The position numbers were made by a program, and so were the translations under genes. Of a stretch of DNA of 64,000 bases, positions 25,583 to 34,622 are shown piece after piece; positions within the stretch are counted from its first letter, which is position 1, and each line of letters begins with the position of its first letter. The DNA comes from Nitrososphaera sp. GTDB lineage: Archaea > Thermoproteota > Nitrososphaeria > Nitrososphaerales > Nitrososphaeraceae. Under the pieces are notes generated by a model. That model saw only the letters and a list, made by a program, of their open reading frames with translations, ran no database searches and had not been told where the DNA came from. The stretch spans positions 269,209 to 333,208 of the forward strand of contig JBDUUL010000015.1 in the NCBI GenBank assembly GCA_039938515.1. The letters are read 5' to 3'.

Positions 25583-26692
25583 TTGATAGATTATAACCTT
25601 CAAAACGGAGATTCGCTCGGTGTCCTGCAGGCCCTAGCACGGGATCCAAAGGAGAATGAAAAATATCGCGTTATCATCACCTCCCCGCCATATTTTGGCC
25701 ACAGGCGATACGGCCAGAATCAAAGCGAGGTCGGGCGGGAAAAGACAGACGAGCAGTTTATCGACCGGCTCGCAGATATTTTCAGCGCTTGCCAGAAGCT
25801 TCTGACAAGCGACGGCTCGCTCTGGATAGTCATAGGCGACACCCGCAGAAGCAACAGGAAACTAATGATCCCCCACAGGCTTGCGCTGAAGCTTGTGGAC
25901 GCGGGCTATACCTTCAGGGAAGACATCGTCTGGTACAAGAAAAACAACGTTTCTAGCAGCACAAGGCAGAACCTTTCGCAGGCCTATGAGTTTATCCTCT
26001 TTCTATCAAAAAACGAAAGGTCATTTGCAAACCTTGACCTTATCAGGGTAGGCGGCAACGAGGCAAGGGAGGGAAGGAACAAGGTGCCTCCAAAGCACCT
26101 TCTGCAGTTCCAGCCGGTCAACCCGGACAAGCAAAAGATCCAGGAGCTTCAGGAAATAATCCACAGCTCGAGGCCCGACACCAAGTTCAGCTCGCTCCCT
26201 ACGACAAGTGAAATCTCGGCTGCCTACGGATACGACCCGGAAAAATACTGCCCGACCTGTTACAGGAAGTTCAAGAGGCACGCGACGCGAAAGCGAATAG
26301 GCGACCACAAGCACTACCCGATATTTGCAGTCTGCAATCCGGCGGGCAAGAACCCCGGCAACGTCTGGGAGATCTCTACAAAGGCACACTATGGAAACGA
26401 GCACTTTGCAATCTTTCCCGAGGACCTTGTGGCCCGGATAATCAACTTTGCATCAGAGAAGGGTGACTGGGTTCTTGACCCGTTCATGGGCCGCGGAACG
26501 ACCGGCATCGTGTGTGCGCTTACCGGCAGAAATTTCACCGGGATCGACCTTTATCCTGAAAACGTCAAGACGGCTGAGAAGAACATTCGCGACGCCATCA
26601 GCGGCAGGTATGACCAGAAGCTGGCGCAGACCGTAGCAAGAGAGTCCTCAAACCATCTGGAGATTCTGGTCAGGGCCGACGATTCCGCCTAG
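25583..26692 (+). CDS. DNA methyltransferase, beta-class, probably N4-cytosine
   Basis: The 369-residue protein (TTG start) has catalytic motif IV TSPPYFGHRRYG at 33-44 and the SAM-binding motif I DPFMGRGTTG at 299-308. Motif IV preceding motif I defines the beta class. SPPY is typical of N4-cytosine methyltransferases, although N6-adenine is not excluded. A Cys/His-rich insert (YCPTCYRKFKRHATRKRIGD then HKHYP, near 225-250) may bind zinc and help recognise DNA. No restriction endonuclease lies nearby, so it seems an orphan enzyme for epigenetic marking or protection. Confidence 0.92.
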   Translation: MIDYNLQNGDSLGVLQALARDPKENEKYRVIITSPPYFGHRRYGQNQSEVGREKTDEQFIDRLADIFSACQKLLTSDGSLWIVIGDTRRSNRKLMIPHRLALKLVDAGYTFREDIVWYKKNNVSSSTRQNLSQAYEFILFLSKNERSFANLDLIRVGGNEAREGRNKVPPKHLLQFQPVNPDKQKIQELQEIIHSSRPDTKFSSLPTTSEISAAYGYDPEKYCPTCYRKFKRHATRKRIGDHKHYPIFAVCNPAGKNPGNVWEISTKAHYGNEHFAIFPEDLVARIINFASEKGDWVLDPFMGRGTTGIVCALTGRNFTGIDLYPENVKTAEKNIRDAISGRYDQKLAQTVARESSNHLEILVRADDSA

Positions 26693-26774
26693 CGCTCCTG
26701 CCTCCGTTGTAACCTAGATCGGCCAGACAGAATTGGGCCGGAGCTCCAAGCTAAGCAAGTCATAAATTGATGGT

Positions 26775-27452
26775 TTGCGAGTGAGCAGGGAAAACGGGAG
26801 GATTTGCACGCTGTATTCGGTCAAGATTGTCCAGTTTATCGCTATAGCCATTCTAGCCATCGGCTCTGTCGCCACAGGCATGGCCTTGTACGGGTCTCTA
26901 GTGGCGCTGCCGCCTGCCCTAAACGGCATAGACCAGACGGCAGGCTACCTGAGCAGCTTTCAAATCCCGAATGTCTCCGGGCAGGTTGGAACAGCCGCCG
27001 ACAACCTGCGAAACGCCTCGTCAAACATCCAGGGTGCAGGAAACAACCTGAAGGCAACGGCCGACAGCATGCCGTGCGCTTTTGGCTGCAGCGTCGCAGG
27101 AATCAAGATCATTGACCTCAGCCAAATGAGGTCAAACCTTGAAAACACCGCAACAAATCTGCAGGGACTGGGTTCAAACGGCCTTGCCCTTGCAGGCAAC
27201 GTCGACAACTTGGGCAACAGCATTGGCTCTACATCGCAGAGCATAGAGAATCAGGTGCACCAAGCAGGCTATAATCTGTACAATGTCAAAGCCGTGTTTC
27301 AGTTTGGGCTTTTGTCGATTCTGGCCATCGCTATCGTCGGCGTACTTTCCGGCGCCGGTCTGCTTTTACTGGCTACAAGGATGAACAGGATACTCTTGGA
27401 CCACCTGTCTGCAAGGGACAGCCAAACAGGGGCCGACAGTTCAGCCGCGTAA
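26775..27452 (+). CDS. Membrane protein with two spans and an exposed helical loop
   Basis: The 225-residue product (TTG or GTG start) has a span near 16-45 (IVQFIAIAILAIGSVATGMA) and one near 178-205 (FGLLSILAIAIVGVLSGAG). The 130-residue loop between them has heptad-like repeats of Asn, Leu, Ser and Ala (GTAADNLRNASSNIQGAGNN), as in methyl-accepting or stress-sensing periplasmic helices. It starts a tight co-directional set with 27498, 28177 and 29292. It may be the sensing or anchoring part of that membrane module. Confidence 0.72.
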   Translation: MRVSRENGRICTLYSVKIVQFIAIAILAIGSVATGMALYGSLVALPPALNGIDQTAGYLSSFQIPNVSGQVGTAADNLRNASSNIQGAGNNLKATADSMPCAFGCSVAGIKIIDLSQMRSNLENTATNLQGLGSNGLALAGNVDNLGNSIGSTSQSIENQVHQAGYNLYNVKAVFQFGLLSILAIAIVGVLSGAGLLLLATRMNRILLDHLSARDSQTGADSSAA

Positions 27453-27497
27453 TCATGGACGCCAGCCTGATGAGCCTGGTAAAGGGACTCAGGCGAG

Positions 27498-28166
27498 ATG
27501 CAGGGTTGCGAAATGGTGCATGGCCAAGCAGGTGCCCCCCTTTTGCGGCCAATGGACCACAGGCATTGGGAGCAACCCGCCAAGTTTATTATCGTCAACG
27601 GCGAATTCTCTACGAGTCGCACACAATTGTCAGCAGGCAACCCTGACCTGAGACGCCAGGTCGAAGAAAACAGAGGCCCGCTAAAGAAGCTTCAGCTCCT
27701 GATCCCCGGCCTCAACAGCTACAGGAGAAGCGAGGATATCCGCGTCGCAGACGAACTTTTGCGCAACCAGGTCGCAGACAAGCTTGACCTCTCGAGGGAA
27801 AACCTTGAAGGGCTGAGAAAGCAGATGGCAAACGCGGGCGATTTTACAAACTTGTCTTCAGTCGGATCGCTTATTTTTCAAATCCAGCAGTTTTCGGGCG
27901 AAGTGCGCCACGCGCAGCAGGGCTATTCCGGCCTGGCGGCATCAATAAGCATTGATGAGGCAAAGCTGAACAGCCTTTACGAGTATGACTATGAATTTGT
28001 CAGCTCCTCGATATCCGTACTTGGCAGCACCTCTGCCCTTGTTTATGACCCTTCATCACCCGGCAACATACTTGCGGCGCTATCAACCATCAGCCACAAC
28101 CTTTCAGATCTAAAGCGCAAGTGGTCCATAAGGATGGAAGCAGTCAGTAACATCCAGCTAAAATAA
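27498..28166 (+). CDS. Coiled-coil protein of the SPFH module
   Basis: The 222-residue product is helical from about residue 50. The segment LQLLIPGLNSYRRSEDIRVA, DELLRNQVADKLDLSRENLE is followed by helices and RHAQQGYSGLAASISIDEAK, LNSLYEYDYEF. I know proteins of this type (PGxxxY..R..D..LR, GYSGL, LYEYD) as uncharacterised neighbours of membrane-stress genes, but the family name is not certain. It ends 10 bp before the SPFH gene, so cotranscription is very likely. The first 30 residues are doubtful and a later start is possible. Confidence 0.7.
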   Translation: MQGCEMVHGQAGAPLLRPMDHRHWEQPAKFIIVNGEFSTSRTQLSAGNPDLRRQVEENRGPLKKLQLLIPGLNSYRRSEDIRVADELLRNQVADKLDLSRENLEGLRKQMANAGDFTNLSSVGSLIFQIQQFSGEVRHAQQGYSGLAASISIDEAKLNSLYEYDYEFVSSSISVLGSTSALVYDPSSPGNILAALSTISHNLSDLKRKWSIRMEAVSNIQLK

Positions 28167-28176
28167 CTGTGGGAAA

Positions 28177-29283
28177 GTGAAAATGTTTCACAGGCATCCA
28201 GACAAAAACGAAGGCGGGAGCGACATTCCCGCCCAGGGAGGCAGCGTCCTTGGCTCTATCACGATAAACTGGGAGGACCAGTACAAGCAGAATAACGTCA
28301 TGTGGAAAGTGCCGCGCAACATAAGGCTTAACGACAACATTGTGGTGCGCGAAGACGAAATCGCGGTCTTTTACCGCGACGGCAAGGTGCTGACTTACTT
28401 TGACCAGCCAAACCGCTATGCGCTGACCAGTATCAATGCCCCCATAGTCGGCAGCCTCCTAAAATATTTCACGGGCGTCCAGCAGCAGGCCGAGGTCTAT
28501 TACCTTCAGAAGCGTTTCATGGACGGCAAGTTTGGAAGCACACAGCCGTACCAGTTCATTGACCAGCTCTTTGGAATAGTGAACCTCAGGGTATATGGCG
28601 AATACAGATGGAGGGTGTCATCGCCGGAGAACTTTATCAACCAGTTTGTCGGCACCTTCAACCTCGAAACTTCCGACCAGATCGAAGGCAGGCTGCGTGA
28701 GCAACTGGTCGTGCTTGTTTATAGCGCAATCGGCAAGATGAAGGCGCAGGGAATGAAAGTCACCGACCTTGCTCCAAACCTTACAAGCATCGAGCAGGTG
28801 GTGCTCTCCACCTCACCTGACAACTTTGGCCAGTACGGGGTAGAGATTAACAAGATCTCCGGTCTTACCATAAGCCTTCCAGACGAAGTTCAAAAGGCAA
28901 TTGACACCAGGTCGGAAATGTCCGTCCTCGGCGTCAATTACATGCAGTACCAGGCAGGCCAGGCAATGACAGAGGCTGCGAGCAATCCGTCCGGGGGCGC
29001 AGGCTCGCTCGCCGGCCTTGGAGCAGGGTTTGGCGCTGGCAGCGGAATCGGCTACGCAATGGGCGGACAGATGGCACAAGGCATGAACCAGCCGCCCTCA
29101 AAGAGCTGCATAAAATGCGGCACAATTATCTCGGCGTCGAACAATTTCTGTCCAAACTGCGGCGCTGATCAGAAGCAGACTCCCTCCCAGCAGCAGGGTG
29201 CCAAATTCTGCCCTAACTGCGGCTCGACCGTCTCTGCAGGCTCAAAATTCTGCGCAAACTGCGGAAACAAAATCGCGGTGTAG
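28177..29283 (+). CDS. SPFH-domain protein with C-terminal zinc ribbons (YdjI-like)
   Basis: The 368-residue protein has an SPFH/band-7 domain at about 30-250 (NIRLNDNIVVREDEIAVFYR, YYLQKRFMDGKFGSTQPYQF, FGIVNLRVYGEYRWRV), a Gly/Ala/Met-rich linker (270-305) and two zinc ribbons (CIKCGTIISASNNFCPNCG; CPNCGSTVSAGSKFCANCG). This matches the family often labelled virion-core-protein-type SPFH, which in Bacillus (YdjI) works with the phage-shock protein PspA at the membrane. No PspA homologue is seen here; the coiled-coil protein upstream may substitute. Likely role: membrane-associated scaffold for envelope stress. Confidence 0.88.
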   Translation: MKMFHRHPDKNEGGSDIPAQGGSVLGSITINWEDQYKQNNVMWKVPRNIRLNDNIVVREDEIAVFYRDGKVLTYFDQPNRYALTSINAPIVGSLLKYFTGVQQQAEVYYLQKRFMDGKFGSTQPYQFIDQLFGIVNLRVYGEYRWRVSSPENFINQFVGTFNLETSDQIEGRLREQLVVLVYSAIGKMKAQGMKVTDLAPNLTSIEQVVLSTSPDNFGQYGVEINKISGLTISLPDEVQKAIDTRSEMSVLGVNYMQYQAGQAMTEAASNPSGGAGSLAGLGAGFGAGSGIGYAMGGQMAQGMNQPPSKSCIKCGTIISASNNFCPNCGADQKQTPSQQQGAKFCPNCGSTVSAGSKFCANCGNKIAV

Positions 29284-29291
29284 GCGAAAAG

Positions 29292-30308
29292 ATGCCATTC
29301 TACTGTACCAAATGTGGAACCCAGCTTCCAGACGGCGCTGCCTTCTGCCTAAAGTGCGGTACCAACCAGCAGCAATCGGCCACAAGCCCTCCGCAGCAAG
29401 TTATTGCTTCTCCGGTCGCCAGCCAGCTAAAGTGCTCAAGCTGCGGTGCCCCTATCACGCCTAAGTTCGGCGAGATGGTCATCGCCTGTGAATACTGCGG
29501 CACAAGCATCACGCTTGGAACCGAAGGATGGAAGAACATACAAAAGCACACCATGCTTGCGGCAAAGGTGCGCGACAAGGACAAGATTACTGGCATAATC
29601 CACGATGTAATGGACAAGGGAATTTTCAGGCACCACCTGCAGGAGAGCTCTACACTCGAGGAAATGAACCTGAGCTACATACCTTATTGGATCGTCCCCG
29701 TGTCCGCTAGAACTGAGATCATATCTGTTGACACCGCGAGCGAGGCCGGCTCGATAGCCACGACCGCGGCGCTTCTGGCAGTGATGGGCGGTTTGGGAAG
29801 CCAGCGAGGAGGCCGCGGAGGGTTTGGAATGGGAGGCGGTGGCCTGCTGGGGGGAGCGATGCTTGGAGGCATGATGGCCGGAGGCGGTGGCCTAATCGGT
29901 GGCGGGATGAATCAGAAAAGAACATACAAGCTTGATCAGAACTACAACTATCCTGTCGTCGCCCTCAAAGCCCTTACGGAGTACCAGCCGCACGATTACA
30001 ACTTTTCGCTGGACGATAGAAAGTTGTTCGACGCCTCGACCTTTGACAAGAGCATCAAGGCGCTAAACGGCGACATCAGCGAGGACATGGCCAAGTACCA
30101 GGCCAAGACGTATGTGGACCAGCGGCAGTCCGAGCGCGCTCATGCGCAGTACCACATGATCCAGCAGATTCATACAGAGATGGAAGTTGCGGAGGCTGAA
30201 TTGCTCCATGCACCCATCTGGTTCGCCCGTTACGATCACAAGGGCAATAAGATAATCTTTGTAATTGACGCAAATTCAGGAACGCCAATAAACAGTATCG
30301 GCATCTGA
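29292..30308 (+). CDS. Double zinc-ribbon protein of the SPFH module
   Basis: The 338-residue protein starts with a zinc ribbon (YCTKCGTQLPDGAAFCLKCG, 4-23), then a second (LKCSSCGAPI ... ACEYCGTSI, about 48-75) and a large mixed domain. A Gly/Met-rich hydrophobic stretch near 175-215 (GMGGGGLLGGAMLGGMMAGG) may associate with membrane. YIPYWIVPVSARTEI and LLHAPIWFARYDHKGNKIIF with I-D-A-N-S-G are motifs seen in uncharacterised proteins beside YdjI-like genes. It is 9 bp after the SPFH gene, so both are one unit. The exact function is unknown. Confidence 0.8.
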   Translation: MPFYCTKCGTQLPDGAAFCLKCGTNQQQSATSPPQQVIASPVASQLKCSSCGAPITPKFGEMVIACEYCGTSITLGTEGWKNIQKHTMLAAKVRDKDKITGIIHDVMDKGIFRHHLQESSTLEEMNLSYIPYWIVPVSARTEIISVDTASEAGSIATTAALLAVMGGLGSQRGGRGGFGMGGGGLLGGAMLGGMMAGGGGLIGGGMNQKRTYKLDQNYNYPVVALKALTEYQPHDYNFSLDDRKLFDASTFDKSIKALNGDISEDMAKYQAKTYVDQRQSERAHAQYHMIQQIHTEMEVAEAELLHAPIWFARYDHKGNKIIFVIDANSGTPINSIGI

Positions 30309-30394
30309 GTGCCCAAAGGGTTTCCTCGCAACCTGCCTGACAAGAGCCTAGTTCTCCCTCTGAACCAGCTGCATAGGTATGGGGAACGGGTCGG

Positions 30395-31447
30395 CTAGTC
30401 GTGCCTTATGATTGCCCTGAACCTAGCGGTCCTTCTGAGCGGCTGAAACTCTGGCGCATCATTTGCGCGTTCGACGCAGTTTGGGTTCAGGCGCACGGCC
30501 TCGGCGAGCAGGTCGATCGATATGTCACTTTTGCCCTGGACCGCCATCAGCCGGGCCTTGTTGTAGTACGCGTTTGAGTAGTAAGGCGCAATCTCAAGTG
30601 CCTTGTCGTAACAGCTGGCGGCATCATAGTACCTCCCAACTGCCTGCAACAACACCCCCTTGTTGGTCAGCGCAACGAAGTTGCCCGGGTCAATTGAAAT
30701 CGCCAACTCGAAGCATTCACGCGCGTCTTCAGGCCTGTCAAGGAGTTCAAGAGTCGTGCCCTTGTCGGTCAAAAGCACGGAATTCTGCGGATCTATTGCA
30801 AGCGCCCGGTCGAACGCCCCTATTGCCTCTTCATATTTTCGCTGCGAGCAGAGAAGGTTCGCCCTTGCCTGGAGCGTAAAACGATCCTCTGGGCTTATTC
30901 TCAAAAGCGTGTCTACTACCTCAAGCGCCCCTGCATAGTTCCTGTACCCATCGCACTCCACCCTGGCAACGTTCCACAGTATGTACAGCGAATCGGGGTT
31001 GAGATCCTTTGCCTTGATATAGCAGCCGAGTGCGTCCTCGTGCCTGCCCAGTCTCCCAAGCATTCTCCCTTTCCAGATTAAGGCCCTGCTGCTCCTCGGA
31101 TGGGCCGACAGTATCGCATCAAATTTCTCCGGCTCCTCGCCAAAGGATGCGCGCAGCAGCTTGTCCTCAAAGCCGTTTGCATATTTGCAGAAAGCGTAAT
31201 CGACCCAGACTGCCGCAAGCTCCGGATGTATCGCAAATAATCCGTAAAAACAGCGTTCTGCCTCGTCATAGTCTCCCCTGTCCGCTGACCTGTGGCCGCG
31301 CTCTACAAGTGAGGCCGCAATTTCAATTTCGCGCTTGTCAGTGCTCTTGATGGAAGGCAAAATTGCAGCCACCTGAGCCTTTGCAGACAAGGCCCTGTTT
31401 CCGATCCAAAGCAAATGAAAGGGCCCGTCCATGAAGACTGTACTCAA
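30395..31447 (-). CDS. Tetratricopeptide-repeat protein
   Basis: The 350-residue protein (TTG start; an ATG lies five codons in) has about seven TPR units from residue 50 on: ADRGDYDEAERCFYGLFAIH, GRLGRHEDALGCYIKAKDLN, RKYEEAIGAFDRALAIDPQN, DRPEDARECFELAISIDPGN, GRYYDAASCYDKALEIAPYY and GKSDISIDLLAEAVRLNPN. The W-x-x-A-G/A-Y-A-P consensus is clear. TPR stacks bind partner proteins; no catalytic domain is present. It faces the zinc-ribbon gene of the SPFH module convergently. The partner is unknown. Confidence 0.92.
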   Translation of the reverse strand: MSTVFMDGPFHLLWIGNRALSAKAQVAAILPSIKSTDKREIEIAASLVERGHRSADRGDYDEAERCFYGLFAIHPELAAVWVDYAFCKYANGFEDKLLRASFGEEPEKFDAILSAHPRSSRALIWKGRMLGRLGRHEDALGCYIKAKDLNPDSLYILWNVARVECDGYRNYAGALEVVDTLLRISPEDRFTLQARANLLCSQRKYEEAIGAFDRALAIDPQNSVLLTDKGTTLELLDRPEDARECFELAISIDPGNFVALTNKGVLLQAVGRYYDAASCYDKALEIAPYYSNAYYNKARLMAVQGKSDISIDLLAEAVRLNPNCVERANDAPEFQPLRRTARFRAIIRHD

Positions 31448-31655
31448 TTCAATTTCTTAAGCATATCCCCGCGGCATTTGGAAACGTTACCAGTCGATCA
31501 ATGATTGCCAGTTCCTTTCTTCGCAGCTCATGCGTTACTTCCAGCCCTGTCGACCCTAATCAACACCAGACTCTTCATTACCTGCAGCGCCAGTCAAGCT
31601 CAATCTGCCTGCACTGCCACGGGTTCTTGTCTAATGCATGATCACGATCCGTTCT

Positions 31656-31988
31656 TTAGAGCGGCCCCGGGGCAGTTGGAAGGAGCAAGCCGACAATGGT
31701 TGCCACGAACCAGATAACCAAAGCGACAATGAGGGCCTTGAGCCATCCCATCTTGTACAGGGCGCGGAGGGCAATGAGCCATACTATGCCCCCGATTATG
31801 GCGGCGAGCCAACCCCGGCCTAAAAGGTAGTAGACTGCAGAGTAGACTATGGTCCCGACAATGGCAGCTACGACTGCCCGCCCAATCCCTCCCTTTTCGC
31901 CGAACAACTTTGTAATCAGGAAAATAATGACTGTAGATACTGCAAGTCCGACAAGAAAAATAACTGCAGAATAAATCGCGTTTGGCAC
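31656..31988 (-). CDS. Small membrane protein, three or four spans
   Basis: The 110-residue product has hydrophobic segments at about 5-25, 36-55, 60-76 and 84-104, with short Gly-rich loops (GEKGGIGRAVVAAIVGTIVY). Only a few charged residues occur. It is monocistronic. The function is not recognised; it could be a phage-holin-like or housekeeping membrane protein. Confidence 0.65.
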   Translation of the reverse strand: MPNAIYSAVIFLVGLAVSTVIIFLITKLFGEKGGIGRAVVAAIVGTIVYSAVYYLLGRGWLAAIIGGIVWLIALRALYKMGWLKALIVALVIWFVATIVGLLLPTAPGPL

Positions 31989-32136
31989 ACTGGATATTGT
32001 CGCGCTGGCTATAAAGCCGGATGCAGACGGCGAAATTCCTCACTTAAACTCATCTGTCAGAATTCTCCCGGGCGCGATGATCCGGAGATTTGAGTCGACT
32101 TTGCTTAGAGGGGACAGTACCTTGCGACGAGATCAT

Positions 32137-32445
32137 TCATGTAACTGCAGATGTGGCTGCCATTCTTTCTGGCCGCATGCCGCGCTGCTTTTGTTCTATT
32201 ATCTCTAGGTAGCGCCTGACGACTTCGGCAATGAAGATTCTTGCAGGGGAGCCAAAAAAGCCAAGCAGACCCAGCTCGACTTCGACTATCGTAACAGGCG
32301 GCTCCCGCCGACTGAGAAGCTTGTATTTTTTTTCAAGGTAAGACATGACCGACATTCTTGCCTCTTCCGGGAGCAGGGAGCCCAAGGTTGACTCGAGAGC
32401 TTGTCGTACTTCCCTGCCGGTCATGGTTTCTTTGTCTGGATTCAA
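32137..32445 (-). CDS. Small protein, possible NitrOD5-type output domain
   Basis: The 102-residue product is helical: VRQALESTLGSLLPEEARMS, VMSYLEKKYKLLSRREP and VEVELGLLGFFGSPARIFIA, followed by EVVRRYLEIIEQK. The order (helix, LEKKY, a loop, then xLxxFFGxxAxxFIxxxxxxY) reminds me of the thaumarchaeal output domain called NitrOD5; this match is by memory and not verified. Such domains occur in archaeal signalling proteins or alone. Genes around it are unrelated. Confidence 0.6.
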   Translation of the reverse strand: MNPDKETMTGREVRQALESTLGSLLPEEARMSVMSYLEKKYKLLSRREPPVTIVEVELGLLGFFGSPARIFIAEVVRRYLEIIEQKQRGMRPERMAATSAVT

Positions 32446-32819
32446 CTTTACTCCCTCTTGCTTATATCGCAGTGTCGTTTCATCTGAAAACTGCTTGTAT
32501 GTAAGCGCCGATTACATGCAGCCAAAGCCATTCTGAAGGAATGCCAGTAAGATCTGCTGAAACTGTCAATGACGGCATTGCAAATAGTTCTGAGTTCATA
32601 TCGAGATGCGGCTATTTGCGCCATAACAGATGATTTAGCAAACATCAGGCCAAATGCAATAAACGGGCTCATCGGAAGGCAAATTGTGCAAACCGCCGAA
32701 TTATCAAAGGCACTCCCGGCGCGGCGGTACAAAGAAGGAGCCGAATTCTGGAAAGGCTAGCGTTTTTATCGAACAGCCCAATGTAAACCATTAGTCGCCA
32801 GAGGCATCTCCTCGGGGCT
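32446..32819. other. 374-bp stretch, one doubtful 63-aa frame
   Basis: A plus-strand frame (32569-32760) reads MTALQIVLSSYRDAAICAIT, then DDLANIRPNAINGLIGRQIV. It is protein-like but has no homologue in the window and no clear ribosome-binding site. Otherwise nothing is seen. Confidence 0.3.
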
Positions 32820-33692
32820 CTAGTAGGCCAGCGAGGGCAGGAACAGACCAGCAGGCTCTTGGTAGGGGCCGAAGGTCATCAGGTTAGCCGGCCATTCGAT
32901 TCTAAACTTGCAGTCAAACAGCCAATTCATAAGTTCATGATTTCTTGCTGGCACAAAGAAGCCCGGTCCCGTTATCGTTGGGGCAGAAGAGATAAGGGCC
33001 TTCAGGTCATTGTTTGATTTTGCAACGGCATGACCGAACAATCCAATACCTGCGGCATAGCCTGAAATCTGGCCGCCCCGCTCTATCATCAACGCTGCGC
33101 CGTGGTCAATTGCCTGCCTAAGCTCTCCTTCCCTCGTAAAGCCGTGCACTTTTCGGCACATTTCATTGCAAGACGCTATGTCCGTTGCATTCCGAACTGG
33201 TCTGACGTTTTTCGCATCATCGCTCTTTTGCTCATTAGTCAGTGGCTGGCCCTGCATTAGAAACAGAGGTTCGCGTAAGGCAAAGCCGCACTTTGTATAA
33301 AGTGCAAAGGATCTGATGTGGCTTGGAGACTGCACCAATCTTACTTGGCCCATATGCTGTTTTCCCGCCTGAGTAAGGACTGCATCCATAAGTGCTCTCC
33401 CGACCCCTCCTTGAGCCGAAGGTCGGACAGTAAGCGGACCTATCACTGCTACAGGCGAGGGCGGGAATTTGTGCAGGAAAATGCTTCCCAATACAGTGCC
33501 TTCAGCCTCTGCAAGGACACCAAAAGAGTTCGGGTTGTCAAGAAGCATTTTGACAAGTCCGATGCCATGCTCTTCAGTAGGTTGTTCGGACGGATATCCA
33601 TGAGCGGCGGAAACGGTTTTGTGGGCCTCATACCCGATCTTGCCGCATACTTCAACATCGTGTTTCTCTATAGGCCGAATCGTCAGGCTCAT
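32820..33692 (-). CDS. GNAT acetyltransferase with a second C-terminal domain
   Basis: From the ATG at 33692 (MSLTIRPIEKHDVEVCGKIG) the product is 290 residues. The N-terminal half is a GNAT domain: GVLAEAEGTVLGSIFLHKF, then VIGPLTVRPSAQGGVGRALM with the acetyl-CoA loop (here Q-G-G-V-G-R-A) and IRSFALYTKCGFALREPLFL. The C-terminal half (PVRNATDIASCNEMCRKVHG; AALMIERGGQISGYAAGIGL; HELMNWLFDCKFRIEWPANL) looks like a second, degenerate GNAT-like unit. The acceptor is unknown. The frame extends to 33758, but those extra residues are unlikely. Confidence 0.88.
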   Translation of the reverse strand: MSLTIRPIEKHDVEVCGKIGYEAHKTVSAAHGYPSEQPTEEHGIGLVKMLLDNPNSFGVLAEAEGTVLGSIFLHKFPPSPVAVIGPLTVRPSAQGGVGRALMDAVLTQAGKQHMGQVRLVQSPSHIRSFALYTKCGFALREPLFLMQGQPLTNEQKSDDAKNVRPVRNATDIASCNEMCRKVHGFTREGELRQAIDHGAALMIERGGQISGYAAGIGLFGHAVAKSNNDLKALISSAPTITGPGFFVPARNHELMNWLFDCKFRIEWPANLMTFGPYQEPAGLFLPSLAY

Positions 33693-33900
33693 TTTGTTCG
33701 CGAAGTTATTTTTCGCTAATAAGTGTAGTGAGCAACGTGCATTGCCCTTGCCTTCCAAACGGTCATGCTCAATGCGGATTGTGCCGTGTCAAGACTCATC
33801 GTCGGCAAAACCTGACAGCGCGTTAATATTATGGAGAATGGCGGGCGCGTGATGTCACATGCCTCCAGTTCAGTGAGAAAGACTCGGTATACCCCTGATG

Positions 33901-34179
33901 TTAGAGATATGTCTCGTCGACGTAGCACCACTTCCAGTTCTCGCCCGGCTCGTACGACTTGATTATGGGGTGCCTTGAGTGCTTGAAGTGCTTGGTTGCA
34001 TGCTTGTTGGGCGACGAATCGCAGCAACCTACGTGGCCGCAGGTAAGACATAGCCTCAGTTTCACCCAGCCGGAGCCGAGCTTTTCGCATTCCTCGCAAC
34101 CCTTTGTGTTGCCGGCTATGTCCGGGTTTATCTTGACAATATGCTCGCACTGAACGGTTTCTGCGCTGCGTCTTACCAT
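33901..34179 (-). CDS. UBP-type zinc-finger protein, copy 2
   Basis: The 92-residue product (ATG at 34179; GTG codons at 34194 and 34200 are alternatives) matches 24793-25062 along its length: QCEHIVKINPDIAGNTKGCE, ECEKLGSGWVKLRLCLTCGH, VGCCDSSPNKHATKHFKHSR and HPIIKSYEPGENWKWCYVDE. All zinc ligands are kept. Most of the two sequences is identical, suggesting duplication and selection. The ligand is unknown in archaea. Confidence 0.93.
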   Translation of the reverse strand: MVRRSAETVQCEHIVKINPDIAGNTKGCEECEKLGSGWVKLRLCLTCGHVGCCDSSPNKHATKHFKHSRHPIIKSYEPGENWKWCYVDETYL

Positions 34180-34238
34180 GCAGAACTCATGCACAAACAC
34201 CTAGTTAAGCGGTTCAAAGGCTCTTCCGCATCTTATGC

Positions 34239-34553
34239 TTAGGCTTGGGAGTCCTCGCGCTGCCTTCGCTTCAGGCCCAGCACAAAATTGCGCATATAAG
34301 TCGCAAGAATCAGCTCCCTCATTTCCTTGAGCGGGTCGAGTTCATTTTGCACACAGTGCGCTTCAAATGCTTCCCACTCCGGTCTTGGAAGCTTGGCAAC
34401 GTATTCGTTTATCAGCCTGATGTCATGGGCGGAGAGCTTTCTCTCTCGCTGCCGGGCGTACAGCTCGTCTGACTCGAGCACCTGTATAAGGACGGCCGTC
34501 GCAGTGCCTGACGAGCCTACACCGCCGGCGCCACCCCGTCTGTATGATACCAT
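34239..34553 (-). CDS. Small hypothetical helical protein
   Basis: The 104-residue product has a Gly/Ser/Arg-rich N-terminus (RRGGAGGVGSSGTATAVLI) and a helical rest (RKLSAHDIRLINEYVAKLPR; PLKEMRELILATYMRNFVLG). It may be co-transcribed with 34623-35096 and 35141-35482 on the same strand. No family is recognised. Confidence 0.6.
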   Translation of the reverse strand: MVSYRRGGAGGVGSSGTATAVLIQVLESDELYARQRERKLSAHDIRLINEYVAKLPRPEWEAFEAHCVQNELDPLKEMRELILATYMRNFVLGLKRRQREDSQA

Positions 34554-34622
34554 GCGTCAGGCGGAGCTTGCCCTTGGCATCCTTTAGTCGGCGCGTGTGT
34601 TCAACCTAATAATACGGCCGCC

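Noticed and set aside
28177..29283. Viral core protein implying a provirus
   Set aside because: The label comes from family naming; the SPFH-zinc ribbon protein is cellular and no capsid, terminase or integrase gene is present.
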